In this document: positions 32,305-43,790 of the stretch, one piece after another | How the letters are laid out: every line of letters begins with the position of its first letter | Position numbering within the stretch: the first letter of the stretch is position 1 | DNA from: Leptidea sinapis | Taxonomy: Eukaryota > Arthropoda > Insecta > Lepidoptera > Pieridae | Length of the DNA stretch: 64,000 nt | Direction of reading: 5' to 3' | Assembly: GCF_905404315.1 (NCBI RefSeq) | Contig: NC_066312.1 | Location: forward strand, 10,961,001-11,025,000 | Position numbers and translations under genes: made by a program | Notes under the pieces: generated by a model | The model's database searches: none | The model's input: only the letters and a program-made list of their open reading frames with translations | What the model was told of the DNA's origin: nothing

Positions 32305-32466
32305 AAAAAGTTTATCTCTCAGAAAAATCAAGTTTCATCAATAATTACAACGACTGTCTTACGAATTTTAGATCAGGTCACGTGTCCTGACGCGAGTTTA
32401 ACATTTTATACCCATCCCAAGAAAAGTGCTCAACGCCGCTAAAGAAGTTTTCACTTCTAAATAGCA
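32305..32466 (+). repeat. Dispersed repeat T, copy 1
   Basis: ACAACGACTGTCTTACG, GTCCTGACGCGAGTTTAACA, CCCAAGAAAAGTGCTCAACG and CCGCTAAAGAAGTTTTCACT. Copies are at 43302-43346 (short) and 43655-43790. Class unknown. Confidence 0.65.
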
Positions 32467-33477
32467 AAAAAAGGCAACTCTGCTGAATATAATAATTTGT
32501 TTGCCTATAAATTAGGACGACAAAGGAGTATGAGATAAGATAGAGTAAATAAAGTTCATACTATAACTTGGTTCGACCTAGAAGAGAGTTCATAAACCGC
32601 AAAAAATGCCACACATTTAGAAGATGAGAATTTTATGTTGAGTTAATCGCGTATGGTCACTGGTGCGTTGTTAAATTTGGTGGCAGCAGTAATATCTGGC
32701 TCTAAGAAAAATAATACTATCGAGATCTTTTAGGATTTACCATAATTACTAACAAATTATATTGGTAAATATTACTTATTTCGGGGTGAACTCCAACATT
32801 TTCTACAGTTTGAATTACTCTACAGAATTTTTAAATCTATCTTTCAAATTATGAAAAGCCCAAAATCATGCGAATTGTTTTTTAATGTTAAAATTGAAGT
32901 AATTGAATTTGATAAATATAATCAGACTTCATAAATCTATCAGATGGTTTTTTAAGGGGACACAAAACTGCACGCGAATGAGCTATAGGTGAGTTTGTTC
33001 GGTTGGGGTACGTCAGATACGGCGCGTCAGAAGAAAAAGGATTGACACAGCTCTCCGCGAAACAGGTGAGTTGGAGATCAATTAAAACGGGCCGACGCGT
33101 ACAGGGCACGGAATTAAAAGCTAAACTTCGTTACTGCCGAGTTATCGTTGAAATTGAAAGAAACCTGTTATGTCTATGGCGATATGATTCCAATTTCAGA
33201 GCGGATCCAACAACTTGATTGCTTCAGTCTACCACTAGATAGATACGTGATTCATTTCTATTATCCGAATGTCTCTTGTCAAAAATTGCATTTTAAATGT
33301 CTTGCCGGACACCAATTGGGATGAACATATACGCGGGTTAAAATCGAAAGCCTATAAGTGTATATATATCAGTGTGGTAATATCTGATAGGACACGTGGT
33401 TATTAATGAATATTATAGCAACAAGCAATAATTCTAGATGGTATGTTGAGAACAAAATAATTCTCGGTAACATGATA
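32467..33477. other. Mostly anonymous; possible RT remnant near 33290
   Basis: 33270-33360 can be read as ...LPDTNWDEHIRGLKSKAYKC, which resembles the N-W-x-x-H-I segment after the polymerase core of many LINEs, but it stands alone. A frame at 33003-33218 has no motif. Confidence 0.25.
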
Positions 33478-33592
33478 TCGGCTGGAAGACGTCCACTTTT
33501 GGACAAAGGCCTTCCCCAAAGATCGCCATGACGACCGGCAGCCGTCATCCAACATATTCCGGCGATTTTAACCAGATCATCGGTCTATCTTG
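33478..33592 (-). pseudogene. RTE-type LINE (LINE-C) C-terminal fragment
   Basis: GGCTGGAAGACGTCCACTTT, CCAAAGATCGCCATGACGA and ATATTCCGGCGATTTTAACC match the last 40 codons of LINE-C at 24226-24340 in nucleotide sequence, with indels. Confidence 0.7.
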
Positions 33593-33691
33593 CTAACAAA
33601 AATTCTCTTGACACAAAGTCACAATTTGTGATATTAAAAGCTAAAGATTTTTCGCAATCACAAACTCGTAAGAATATTACTCTTTATTGGT

Positions 33692-34167
33692 CTGTTGTTG
33701 TCACGCGGCCATGATGCGACGGATGAATTAGCCAGAAGGGGCTCGGAGTTAAAAGCTGTTTGTCGCGAAGCCTATCTGCCTTTACCGTTTGCTTGGTTCC
33801 GGAAATCACTGAAGTATTAAACCAGGGTAGAACAGCAGGAACACTAGTCTAACCTTAGCACATGCAGGCAAAGCAGAGAGGCTCATATAATAATCAACGG
33901 ATTGTCACGAAAACTGCGACGGTTTGGGAGACAACAAATTTGGTTACTAACCGTCATGCTCTATTAAACAAGACTTATTTACTTCATGTGTTACAGACAG
34001 CCCTGTTTGCAGAAGCAGAAAGAAACAGCTTCCATGTCATTCTTGAGTGTTAAGAGCTGGCAGAATACAGGGCAGAATACTTCAGAAGGCCGAGGTCACT
34101 ACCACAAGTCATCAGCAACATTAAGGATCTGGTCGACTTCCGGGTAGAACTGGGTTGGCAGGAGTAA
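33692..34167 (+). pseudogene. LINE-E: RNase H-type C-terminal region, broken
   Basis: The frame from 33692 reads LLLSRGHDATDELARRGSEL and then KAVCREAYLPLPFAWFRKSL before a stop at 33818. GHDATDELARRGSE fits the fourth conserved block of the RNase H domain found at the end of R1/LOA/I-type LINE polyproteins (usual form G-N-E-x-ADELARxGS). A second readable piece starts near 34010: AEAERNSFHVILEC, stop, ELAEYRAEYFRRPRSLPQVI and LGWQE with the terminal stop at 34165-34167. H-V-I-L-E-C looks like the second half of the zinc-knuckle (C-x-x-C...H...C) that follows RNase H. The first cysteine pair is lost. Stops and frameshifts make this a dead copy. The clade is uncertain. Confidence 0.7.
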
Positions 34168-34171
34168 CATC

Positions 34172-34900
34172 GTCAACTCATCACGCAAAATAGGCGCACA
34201 TAAGACATCGAGTTGCGGAACACAGCCCGCTAAAACCTAAACTAATCCTCGTTCAGGAAGACTGTATGTCATTTTCAAATAATATTTCAACGTTTTTTAT
34301 TTAAAAGTGTTAAAATCAAGCAAGGTGTAAGGCCTCCTTGCGTGAGTTATTAAATAAAATCCGTTGTGTGCTATACTTAGCACTGGCCGTACATGTACTA
34401 AAACAATGCATAATTTAGTTTACGCGCAACTACTAATGCTTTATTCACACTCCCATATCCCATTCTTGGCTTGGTTGCCAGTATGCGAGTATTGACTCTA
34501 CATAATGTATAACCAACCTTATAAGGCATGCCGCTATCCATTGTGAGCTACTTAATTATTAAATTCTATTTATATTAATATTATATTACTCCCAGCGTAC
34601 CGGAGCTTCGCATGAAATGGAGCAAGTATGCAGTTATTTATTATCTTGAAGGATATTGCGAAGTACCAACCAGCTACTAAACTTCCAGAACCTTTATTTT
34701 AAGGAATATTATAATGTCTATATGTATATTATTTCGCAAGTTATGCTTTTCGTCGGAACCCCATAACTTCCATAACTCTCTAATGTATTCATAATACTTA
34801 TATTAACCGTGAAAATTAGAAAACTGTTTTAAATAAATAATTCATAAATAATAGATATCCAAAAAAATCATCTACAAATTTTTGGTATTTTTAGTTATTT
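34172..34900. other. Anonymous AT-rich sequence
   Basis: The first 100 bases may be the 3' UTR of LINE-E. Nothing else recognised. Confidence 0.35.
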
Positions 34901-34904
34901 TACT

Positions 34905-35212
34905 AGAGGCTCCTTTGCACAGGATGCCGGCTAGCTTAAGGGTACTATAAAGCGGCCTATTTCTGCCGTGAAGCAGTAATGTGTAAGCATTATTGTGTTT
35001 CGGTCTGAAAGGCACCGTAGCTATTGAAATTACTGCGTAAATTAGAAATAACATCTTATGTGTCAAGTTGATGAGCGCAATTGTGGTGCCGCTTAGAAGT
35101 TTTGGGATTTTCAAGAATCCTGAGCGGCATTTCATTGTGATGGGCGGGACGTATGAATTACCATCAGCTGAACGTCCTGCTCTTCTCGTCCCTTATTGTC
35201 ATAAAATAAAAA
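34905..35212 (+). mobile_element. SL SINE-like element, nearly full length
   Basis: Head GAGGCTCCTTTGCACAGGAT, small stem CAGTAATG/CATTATTG (a G-U pair keeps it), large hairpin region, and tail CCCTTATTGTCATAAAATAA. Overlapping frames on both strands are chance. Confidence 0.85.
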
Positions 35213-35744
35213 CGCATAACGATTTTAGGATGTGTCATCTATTATTGTTTTGATAGATTATTTTAGGGTGGATTTGACCAAACTGGAGTAATTTTATACT
35301 CGGGAGTAACTACGACTATTCTAAGATTAAATCTAATTCGCATTTTACCAACCACTGCCGTAAGAATAATATACTCGTGTAAATACTTACACGGACGATA
35401 TTGGCGGTAGAAAAGGTTAAACTGAGAATATCAGTTGTCAGAGCAGAGATGTCACTTGTCACATTGAAGGCGAATAAAAATAAGGAAGCTGTCAATATTT
35501 AAAATTTCACTCTGTTATTCTATTATTCTACTAGTTTTTTCTGTTCTGTGATTCTACAAAATTGAATTGTTATGGCATTTCATGTCATGTTAGAACAAAC
35601 GATAGAACATGGATTTTTGTCGGTTTATTCATTCGTTCATCATTCACTTTTAAACAATAAGATAACAATACCGAGAAAGCGTATTTCGCATGTACATCGG
35701 AAAAACGAAAACGAAAATATCAAAGGCAATATCCAAATGTCCAA
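35213..35744. other. Anonymous sequence
   Basis: Nothing recognised. Confidence 0.4.
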
Positions 35745-35890
35745 CTATTCATTCAAATGCAAATATTTTTATTCAAAATAGGATATTAAATCACTTATTG
35801 AAAGTCAAAAACTAGCACCCATTGGGACATTTATGGCTCAGATCTGAGAAGAACGGGTGCAATAAAGTCAGCAGGCTTCTATTTTCTTTT
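35745..35890 (-). mobile_element. LINE-A 3' UTR only
   Basis: On the minus strand: AGCCTGCTGACTTTATTGCA, CTTCTCAGATCTGAGCC, GCTAGTTTTTGACTTTCAAT and AATAAAAATATTTGC. A very short 5'-truncated copy. Confidence 0.7.
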
Positions 35891-36002
35891 AATAAAATTT
35901 CGATACAATCTAATTTACAATTTAAATAGCCTACAGCATTATCAATCTGTGTTTTCATTACTTTACAATGGCCATCTATCCGTCAAAATATTATATTATG
36001 CT

Positions 36003-36085
36003 CTACCCATCGCCACATCAGTTTCGCAATCATTAAATGATATGTCGGTGACTTTGATTTTCCTACAGATCTACGAAAGACGTCG
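36003..36085 (-). pseudogene. RTE-type LINE (LINE-C) fragment, uninterrupted at the SL site
   Basis: The minus strand reads IC-R-K-I-KVTD across the position where the copy at 24.2-25.0 kb carries an SL element. Short and degenerate, but useful as an empty-site reference. Confidence 0.6.
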
Positions 36086-37495
36086 ATTGTAACATCCAAC
36101 TGTAGAGTAGGTTGATTTTATAAGGCACAGAGTGCAAATAAAATGATGAAATATTCACTCGAATCAATTCGAATCGAGAAGCCCCATTGATACGACACGA
36201 CGACTTTAATTACGAGCACAATCTCTTTAGTGGGAAACATTTAAATAGATTGGCAAAGAGGCAACGTGATAAGTATTATTCACTCAACATTTTTATGTGT
36301 AAAATTCCAACGGAATTAAAAAACATACAGAGCACTTGCAACAAAAGTTTAGTGAAGATCACATTCAGAAGGTTTAGTCGCTTCTGAGATAAGCATGTAG
36401 AAACAAACAGACACACCTCACTAACGTAAGAACAACTTTATAAAACATACTTTCGAAAACATTTTGAATGTACAGATAGGGTACGAATACGACTTTTTTA
36501 CATATTATATGAAAATATTTCATTAGTGATTCTTGTCAGCGAGTACATCACGCTCAGTAAAATTGAAGTTAGGAACATCGACGTGAATCTAATACTTTTT
36601 GTGTGGAAGACATAATGGCAGGAGCCATAGCTGTTAAAGGTCATAGTCCAGGAGCCAACCTACACCGCCTTGCATCATGCGGTTACCACTATTCGGTCGC
36701 TTTGTTTACGTTATTTTTACACAAGATTTTTAGAGATACACTCTTAATATTTTTTAAATTAAGAAACATGATTATACTTTCCTCCATATAATAAACTGCA
36801 CGGCTTTTATACGTCACGAACGGTCGGCAGATTTTAATTAATAAGCAAACAACATATTTCCTTACGTAATAAGGAGGAAAAAACCTGAATTGCTTGCTCT
36901 ATGCACCCCTAAAGCTCATCTTTTCAAGCGGGACTATTTTCTGTAACTAATATATCATTAGTGTCAAATTTGAAAACAACGATCGTATGTATGTAATAAA
37001 TGATGACATCGCAACAAATGTAATATAAATCTATAACCGAGAATAAATGAAAGGGTAAACTAGAAATTTTGAGGTAAAAATATGCAGATAATGTACACCA
37101 TGGCATATGTTTAACCTGTTAGCATATGGTATGTGATACGCCGTGCTTATCACTCTATGCCTAATGACAGAATTCAATTTTGATTTTGGAACAATAGGCC
37201 TTCCCTGCCACATATAATGTATTTCAAAACAAATTCACTGTGAATCTCGTTTTTAAGGCGATTTACTCAAAAACATTTTTCATGAATGAAGGGGTTTCCG
37301 ATCAGATATTCACCGTATTACGGCTGTCTCCTAGAGGGGGGCAGAAATTAAGCATTTACTTTTGTCCTAGCATCCTCTCCCTCTTCCTTCATTTGAATCA
37401 TCTCTTTCATACAACATCTCATATTATTGGAACTCTCGACATAATTGCTTATCAGTATGTACATGTGTGTACATGTACTATGCACTGGTGTCAGT
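36086..37495. other. Anonymous sequence
   Basis: Perfect 8-base hairpin GTACATGT-GTGT-ACATGTAC at 37459-37478, just before an SL element. No gene seen. Confidence 0.4.
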
Positions 37496-37760
37496 AGGAG
37501 GCTCCTTTGCACAGGATGCCGGCTAGATTATGGGTACCACAAACTTCTTCCTCTTCTTTCTAAACATTATTGTGTTTAGGTCTGAAGGGCGCCATAACTG
37601 GTGAAATTAATGGGCAAATGTGACTTAACATCTTATGTCTGAAGGTGACGAGAGCAACTGAAGTGCCGCTCTGAATGCATTGTAGTGGACAAGGCGTAAC
37701 AATTATCATCAGCTGAAGGTCCTGCTCTACTCGTTCCTTATTTTCATAAAAAAAAACATA
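37496..37760 (+). mobile_element. SL SINE-like element with replaced segments
   Basis: Head AGGAGGCTCCTTTGCACAGG and tail TCCTTATTTTCATAAAAAAA. The segment around the small hairpin is replaced by a CTTCTTCCTCTTCTTTCT run, and the large hairpin is mostly deleted. Confidence 0.8.
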
Positions 37761-37777
37761 CAGGCATTGACAGGTGG

Positions 37778-37800
37778 CTACGTGTGTGTGTGTGAGAGAG
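37778..37800 (+). repeat. (GT)n(GA)n microsatellite
   Basis: Short GTGTGTGTGTGAGAGAGT run a few bases after the SL tail. Confidence 0.8.
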
Positions 37801-38882
37801 TAAGCCCAGGTTTTAACCTTCTTATTGAAATAGAGGTTTTGTAATTTCTAAAATAAGTTCTATTACAGTATGAGCTTAAATTACAAGGTACATCAATGTT
37901 GCAGAATGCTTCAACGAGACTTGTATCAACTGCTTTATCAACGATGCAAACGTTGTGTAGTAATTTCACTTGCACCCGTAATCGTGCAAATGAAACTACG
38001 GCTTTACATATGCCACCGAGAGCCTACTAACAATAGTAAGCGGCTTAAGCAGGACAATGTTCACAGGTATAATATCAGAGCTTGAGTTAAGTTTAATTGA
38101 TAAGGCGTTCGAGCTCTTGAGGTACAGCCATCTATCTCTAGTAGAGACACTACTTTGAAAGATACTAGATACAAAGTAGATATATTTGTTTTTCTTTCTA
38201 CAGGATTTCTGATATTTCTAATATTCCACGAGACATAAAAAACACCACTTCTTTACTCTTTCTTCTTCTTATATTGTGTCTGACCCAAAGCAGATTTATA
38301 TTAATGCAGCAGCTGGCGCTAATTATAGTCGCATTAAAACAGGCAGTTACTGGATTGGATTGTATTGATTACATTGTGGTGACTACGCGTCTGAGAATAA
38401 AATAATACACTAAGTTTGACACAAACGGCTAATCAAAAAAAACCACGTGAGGAGCTTATCAACATGATTGAAGATAATATTCTCAAGTAGAAGTCAACAT
38501 AGATCAGAAAGTGGATAGAAGACAGAGATTTTAGATTTTACTGGGGCTTCTGTCTTACTCTTAATCAGTAAAAAATACAAAGATCCTGAGGCGTACAAAA
38601 TTGATAAACTATTAGCTTTAACCGTTCAACGTTACATAAACACTTTCTAATTTCTTTAGAAGTGAATAATTTTTAACAGGTCGTAGATACGCTACTTTCA
38701 AGACATCCCAAAGAAAACTTTAACCAAAATTATTGAACGTGGTTGGTCTGGACATTAGCGCCAGTGACTGGCATAGAGTATATACAATCCAGATCCGGGG
38801 CGCGAGGGATACGAGGTGTGGTCACTGACCCGTAAAGTAGACATCATGGAGTAGAACATAAAAAAGCTAGAGGACTTTTGGG
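37801..38882. other. Anonymous sequence
   Basis: A 71-codon frame (37870-38085) and its antisense partner have no motif. Nothing recognised. Confidence 0.4.
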
Positions 38883-39012
38883 GCGAATGAGACTTAACAT
38901 CTACATACTGTCTTTAGAAGACCAGCACAATTAAGCACAATCATGGTTCCACTAAGAATTTTTTAGGTTTTCAAGAGTCCTGAGAGTATTCATTAGATGG
39001 ACATCTTGCCGT
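38883..39012 (+). mobile_element. SL element, old degraded copy
   Basis: GCGAATGAGACTTAACATC, GGTTTTCAAGAGTCCTGAG and GGACATCTTGCCGTCTCC keep the SL order but are much more diverged than the other copies. Confidence 0.6.
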
Positions 39013-39469
39013 CTCCTTACGTCTTACCATGAAACAGGCTTGATTTGCAAATGCCTCTTTGACTTAAATAACGTTTATGGTAAGGTAAGCTCAGTTACTT
39101 TTCCATAATAATTTCATCTTACTATTTCGTGCTTTCATAACTCTCACTGTACTAGTTACTTGAACATGTCCACTTATTCATGGTCTAATTGAATTTAAAT
39201 TATATGCTTGTGCCAATTAGCTAGTTATATATACGTCAATTATTTTGATAATTAATATAATATTTCTTGACAACTATATCCAAAAACCAAAACAAAGATG
39301 CCTCACAAAAACATATTTTCAATTAAAAATTACAGACGCATCATGATTTTCGTGACCACACGAAGCCTTAAAAATTTAATATTGAGCATTCAAAGTAAGA
39401 TAAACAGAGATCACCTGTATAACATTTCACAAAGTTCAAAGACGAAAGGAAGCGGTTAAGAGATCGTTT
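39013..39469. other. Anonymous AT-rich sequence
   Basis: Nothing recognised. Confidence 0.4.
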
Positions 39470-39690
39470 CATAATGCAAGCGTCGTCAAAGGGTAGGAAA
39501 TTAGGGGCGCAGCTTTAGGCGGTAGGCGCGTAGTTCGCAATCGGATATCTCAGGTTGAGTGTCCGATAGGTCCGATTAGTGTCAGAGCGGTCTTGAGCGT
39601 ACCGTTGCTGTCTTGGTGCATTTTGTATGAGTGAAGTCGCGCGGTGGACACATTAGGGAGACAGGGACGCAATGCCCTCTGGATCTACAT
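39470..39690. other. GC-richer segment, possible promoter or exon
   Basis: CpG-bearing segment (GGCGGTAGGCGCGTAGTTCG near 39518, AGTCGCGCGGTGGACAC near 39636). A 104-codon frame starts at 39631 but shows no family motif and no clear splice site. It could be a TSS region, an old transposon or chance. Confidence 0.25.
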
Positions 39691-40185
39691 TTAAAGCGCA
39701 TTGTAAGCAAACGCATTATTAATGTATCTGTTTTAGTTGTTGGGGGAGTAGCGCGCCGTCTGACAGGATCGCGCCGACTTATTCATGCTTCATGCATACA
39801 CCATTCATATTTGATTCCTTTTAATTCTGGGTGTCTTTCGTGCGCTGTGCCGTTCCATTTTGCGACTTGCACGTGTAGAACCTCGCTTATGAATAGCTTA
39901 ATGTTAAACTCTTTTATGTTAAACTGCAGTCGAACTTTAGGCTAATTTACGCTTTGTCTTAAAACTATTTTATTCAGTGCTGCTGAATAATAACCGATAT
40001 TTAGATTTTTAATGAGCTTCCTTTTTAGATAAAACATGATACAATCGAGGGAATACTGCGAAGTTTTGGGATTTATATAAAAGGTTTAAACGTGTCATGT
40101 GAAATGGTTTTGTTTAAAACACACGCTTCACTAATACAATATCATTGAAATATCTAATGAATGTAGATCTAACACTATTATTACT
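39691..40185. other. Anonymous sequence
   Basis: Nothing recognised. Confidence 0.4.
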
Positions 40186-40312
40186 ATTACTATTTATGAA
40201 ACAGGAGGGCATACGAGTGACCACCTGTTGTTAAGTGATCATCACTCCTTCAAGACTAGAGAAATCACAAGACCATTGCCAGCCTTTTATGAAGTACGAG
40301 CTATTTTTGAAG
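40186..40312 (-). mobile_element. LINE-B-related 3' end
   Basis: On the minus strand: AAAAGGCTGGCAATGGTCTT, GTGATTTCTCTAGTCTTGAA, GATCACTTAACAACAGGTGG and GTATGCCCTCCTGTTTCATA, the same order as LINE-B at 61640-61748. Diverged and 5'-truncated. Confidence 0.65.
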
Positions 40313-41224
40313 AACCCATACCAAATCATTTAAATTCATATTATTACAAACATGAATTTATTTACAAGACAATTTATTAATGTACAAACAAAGGTGTGAT
40401 AAGTCGGTGTCGGCACAAAGCTCTAGACATTTGTCACAAAAAAAAACCACGCCGCTAACTGCACCCCGAGTGCAATTGAAATGACTCGACCCGCACCTAC
40501 GTACATAAGTTATTAAAAAAAGTGTGCCTTTGCTGTAGGTTTTAATAAAAATAGTCGTCTAGGCTGCCTTTGTGCGAACATCAGAAGGGTCTGTACTATA
40601 GCTCTATTAATATGAGGCCTGCCTTCAAGACGCCCAGAGATGTATTCAAATAACATAAATCGTGTATGTTTTAACATACATAGTTTCTAAGCATTAAATT
40701 GATTAATATTAACAAATAGATTAACAGATAAATATTGTGTTCAATCAAAACCAAACAATTTTTCTGCGATGACAAATTATCAGATACAAAGTCTCTTTAT
40801 AGAACACGTAATTAATAATTTACAATGCTCTGTTATACATTTTTTTTCGTGTCGATTTGGAGCACAAAAATGAAAGAACTGTGAATATAAATTCAGGAAC
40901 CAACATCACCATACGGAACCCGCTAATTCTATTTATTCAGCAAGTCATTGGTAATGACCATTATACAATTGCCTTATTAAATTTAGATAACAAAAGAAAC
41001 GTGAAACAATTGAAACATCTCTAGAGAAAATTTTGCAATTGTTAATTTGTAAAAAAGAATCATGACATTAATGTTAAGGGAGTGATGCAATTTATAACTC
41101 AAATGGAAGAGCTGCTAATATAATTAGAAGAACCCCTACCATCAGCAACAAATATTTGAATATATTTAAAAGGCATTGTATCTAATAAGATTCCTGGGAT
41201 GAGATAAGATATTATATGATCATT
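40313..41224. other. Anonymous AT-rich sequence
   Basis: Nothing recognised. Confidence 0.4.
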
Positions 41225-41345
41225 AATTGTAGTGCTGCTAAAATTTTGGAATTCCAAGAATACATGGCGGCACTGTTGATGTTACAGTGGGTAGAATGAA
41301 TCACTTGATACCAGCTGACCGTTTGTGCGTCTTGATAGAGACGTA
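41225..41345 (+). mobile_element. SL element, old degraded copy
   Basis: AATTGTAGTGCTGCTAAAAT, CCAAGAATACATGGCGGCAC and ATACCAGCTGACCG preserve the 3' half of SL in decayed form. Confidence 0.55.
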
Positions 41346-41404
41346 AGAAGTGACTTTTTATAAAAAAGAAGCAAAAGATAGAATACAATTGATAACAATT
41401 TGTG

Positions 41405-41640
41405 ACATTATAACAGCCAGTTTCAAAAATTTCTATAATTATATGTGAAATTGAACGGATTTAGTGAAAAGTTCAATATGTATATACTGTGCATTGTTGA
41501 AATAGTGCTTTATTTGATTACCATATGATTAAAAATAAATTGAATTAATAATTTAATTATTTATAATTAATATTAAATTAATTATTCAAATTTTAAACAG
41601 ATTTTTTTTTCACTAAAAGTTCTAAGTTTTTACATTACAG
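41405..41640 (+). repeat. Dispersed repeat R, copy 2
   Basis: GTGAAATTGAACGGATTTAG, TGAAAAGTTCAATATGTATA and TACTGTGCATT, ending CACTAAAAGTTCTAAGTTTT (41614 onward), in the same order as 50330-50530. The hairpin-bearing left part is replaced. Confidence 0.65.
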
Positions 41641-42839
41641 GGCTTTGGCTCACTTTAACGAAAGTAAAAAAAACAGCCGCTCATTGACATCAACAATAGC
41701 AGGGGTCAAGAGATGCGTTGGAGAATACTGAAGATTTAAAGGAAATAATGAAATGTCACAACACTCTACCAGGATAACATAAATAGTTAGCCGTTTCGTC
41801 TCTGTGAGAACGCGTTGAGTGTAGTATACCTTGTCAGTATTTGTATGTGACGCGAGTGAATGGGTAAGTCCCGACGCAGAGCTAGGATCCATTCGCGGTT
41901 ACATAATATCGGGCACATTCGCGCTCTTTAAAAACACTATTGGACATGTAAATACATGTCTCCTTTCGAGAACGTTTTTCATTTACCGCCAAATTTAAAA
42001 ATCTTATTCACGAATATTTAGTATTCTATAGTACTGAACTCTATCGGCTATAAAATTGGCATAAAATATGAGAGTTATTACCAAAAAGGATATCATATTA
42101 ATTGCTGTTAAGATCATAATATTCATGAATGCACTTCAAATCACAACCGACATGTATAGTGAAAACTTAAAAGCGAACCACCAGGGGAAAAAGAACTGAG
42201 ACAAGTCATTAACATTAAACTAAACGCCGCGATAATTGTGTGAAAAAGTTCACATTCGAGCACCTTGAAAGCCTCCAAGCACATTTACATGAAAAACGGA
42301 TATGTAATAATGTTTTTTCATGGAGGAGATCATACAATTTGCAGCATTTTTCACCAACCATAATCTTGACATGCGTTGCGTTTAAATTTTGCGCGAATAA
42401 CGTCTTTATTTAAATTTATGTTAAGTTAACATTCGTCTGTTGTATCACACAACACACACTTGACGTATTAATGAGTGCATCTGTAATAGGCGAAACATAC
42501 ATATGAAATTCAAATTTGTACGAAGCCCGAGCGAACGTCTCTCCATATTTTAGTAGGCAGTAGAGTGTGAATTAGACTCTTTTGTTAGTATTTGTAGCGT
42601 TGGATAGCGTTATGTTATCATGTCTTAATACGATCATTGTCTTGTAACGTTTTGTTATACGCAACAGGGTCCTAATAAACATTAAATGTTGGAGCTAGAT
42701 TATTAACTTATAAAATTTTAAAATTTACGTATATAAGTATTATTAATAGTTTAGGAGAAACCTCTCAATATTAATTTTAAATAAATCTCTGGTTGGACAC
42801 AGATATAACAAACAACGGCGAAAGAAACGAAAGACAATA
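41641..42839. other. Anonymous sequence
   Basis: An 80-codon minus-strand frame (41650-41892) has no motif. No gene seen. Confidence 0.4.
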
Positions 42840-42992
42840 GCGAAGAAGTGAGAGAAAGTGACAAAGTGAATGCGAAGAAGCGAGAGAAAGAGAAAAAGTG
42901 GGTGCCAAGAGGCAAGAGAAAGAGAAAAAGTGTGTGAGAAGAAGCGAGAGAAAGAGAAAAAGTGAGTGCGAAGAAGCGAGAGAAAGAGGTTT
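42840..42992 (+). repeat. 32-bp polypurine minisatellite, about 4.8 units
   Basis: GCGAAGAAGYGAGAGAAAG begins units at 42840, 42872, 42904, 42936 and 42968, each 32 bases. The plus strand is almost all purine with isolated C and T. The frame beginning at 42966 encodes only Arg/Lys/Glu-rich repeat translation at its start and is not a gene. Confidence 0.9.
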
Positions 42993-43301
42993 CGCTGTAT
43001 GTGGTTAAGACCTAATGCTCCTTCGTACGTCCTTCTTAAATATGCATTGAAATTTCTGCTTAATTATTTAATTTATCTTACTGCATTTACAAAGTCTGTT
43101 TTGTTTGATGTGTTTATGAACCATAATTCACTTATTATAAACGATTAAGGGAATAAAAATTATCCATTTATAATGTGGGATTTCAGTAGCTTTCGATTTA
43201 CTGTTCAGTTTTGTCTCTCGCACCAATAAAATCAGCCCTTAAAAACAGCATGATTAAAATTCACAAACAACAGAAAACAGTTTAAAGAAACTCAAGAGAA
43301 T
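42993..43301. other. Anonymous AT-rich sequence
   Basis: Nothing recognised. Confidence 0.4.
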
Positions 43302-43346
43302 CCCAAGAAAAGTGCTCAATGCCGCTAAAGAAGCTCTCACTTCAAA
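43302..43346 (+). repeat. Dispersed repeat T, short copy
   Basis: TCCCAAGAAAAGTGCTCAAT, GCCGCTAAAGAAG and CTCACTTC. Same core as 32408-32456. Confidence 0.65.
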
Positions 43347-43654
43347 TATCTTTATCTTCCCAACGTCTCTTCGCTCTTTGAGAAACCTAATTAGGTGTCG
43401 ATATTTCACCATTATTCTATACAGTATTGATTGCAGACTCTGAGGTAGATTTATTTAACGGTGAAGTCATAACTCTTATTTACAATAGACAATGAAAACA
43501 AAGAAATACAAGTATAACTAATACCTTAGGGAGAGTCTTCGCTAATGACAAAGCTTAAAAGATTTGACTTTGCAATCACAATGATTCAACCACTGGTTCA
43601 ATGACTATATGATCATTAAGTTGAAATATAATTAGTTATAAGTAAAAATCTTTC

Positions 43655-43790
43655 ATATATAATTTCAACGACTGTCTTACGTATCGGGCACTAGTCCTGA
43701 CGCGAGTTTGACATCAATTTATACCCATTCCAAGAAAAGTGCTCAATGTCGCTAAAGATGATTTTCACTTCAAAAACTATCCAATATATA
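43655..43790 (+). repeat. Dispersed repeat T, long copy
   Basis: TTTCAACGACTGTCTTACGT, CCTGACGCGAGTTTGACATC, CCAAGAAAAGTGCTCAATGT and CGCTAAAGATG, parallel to 32330-32456. Confidence 0.65.
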
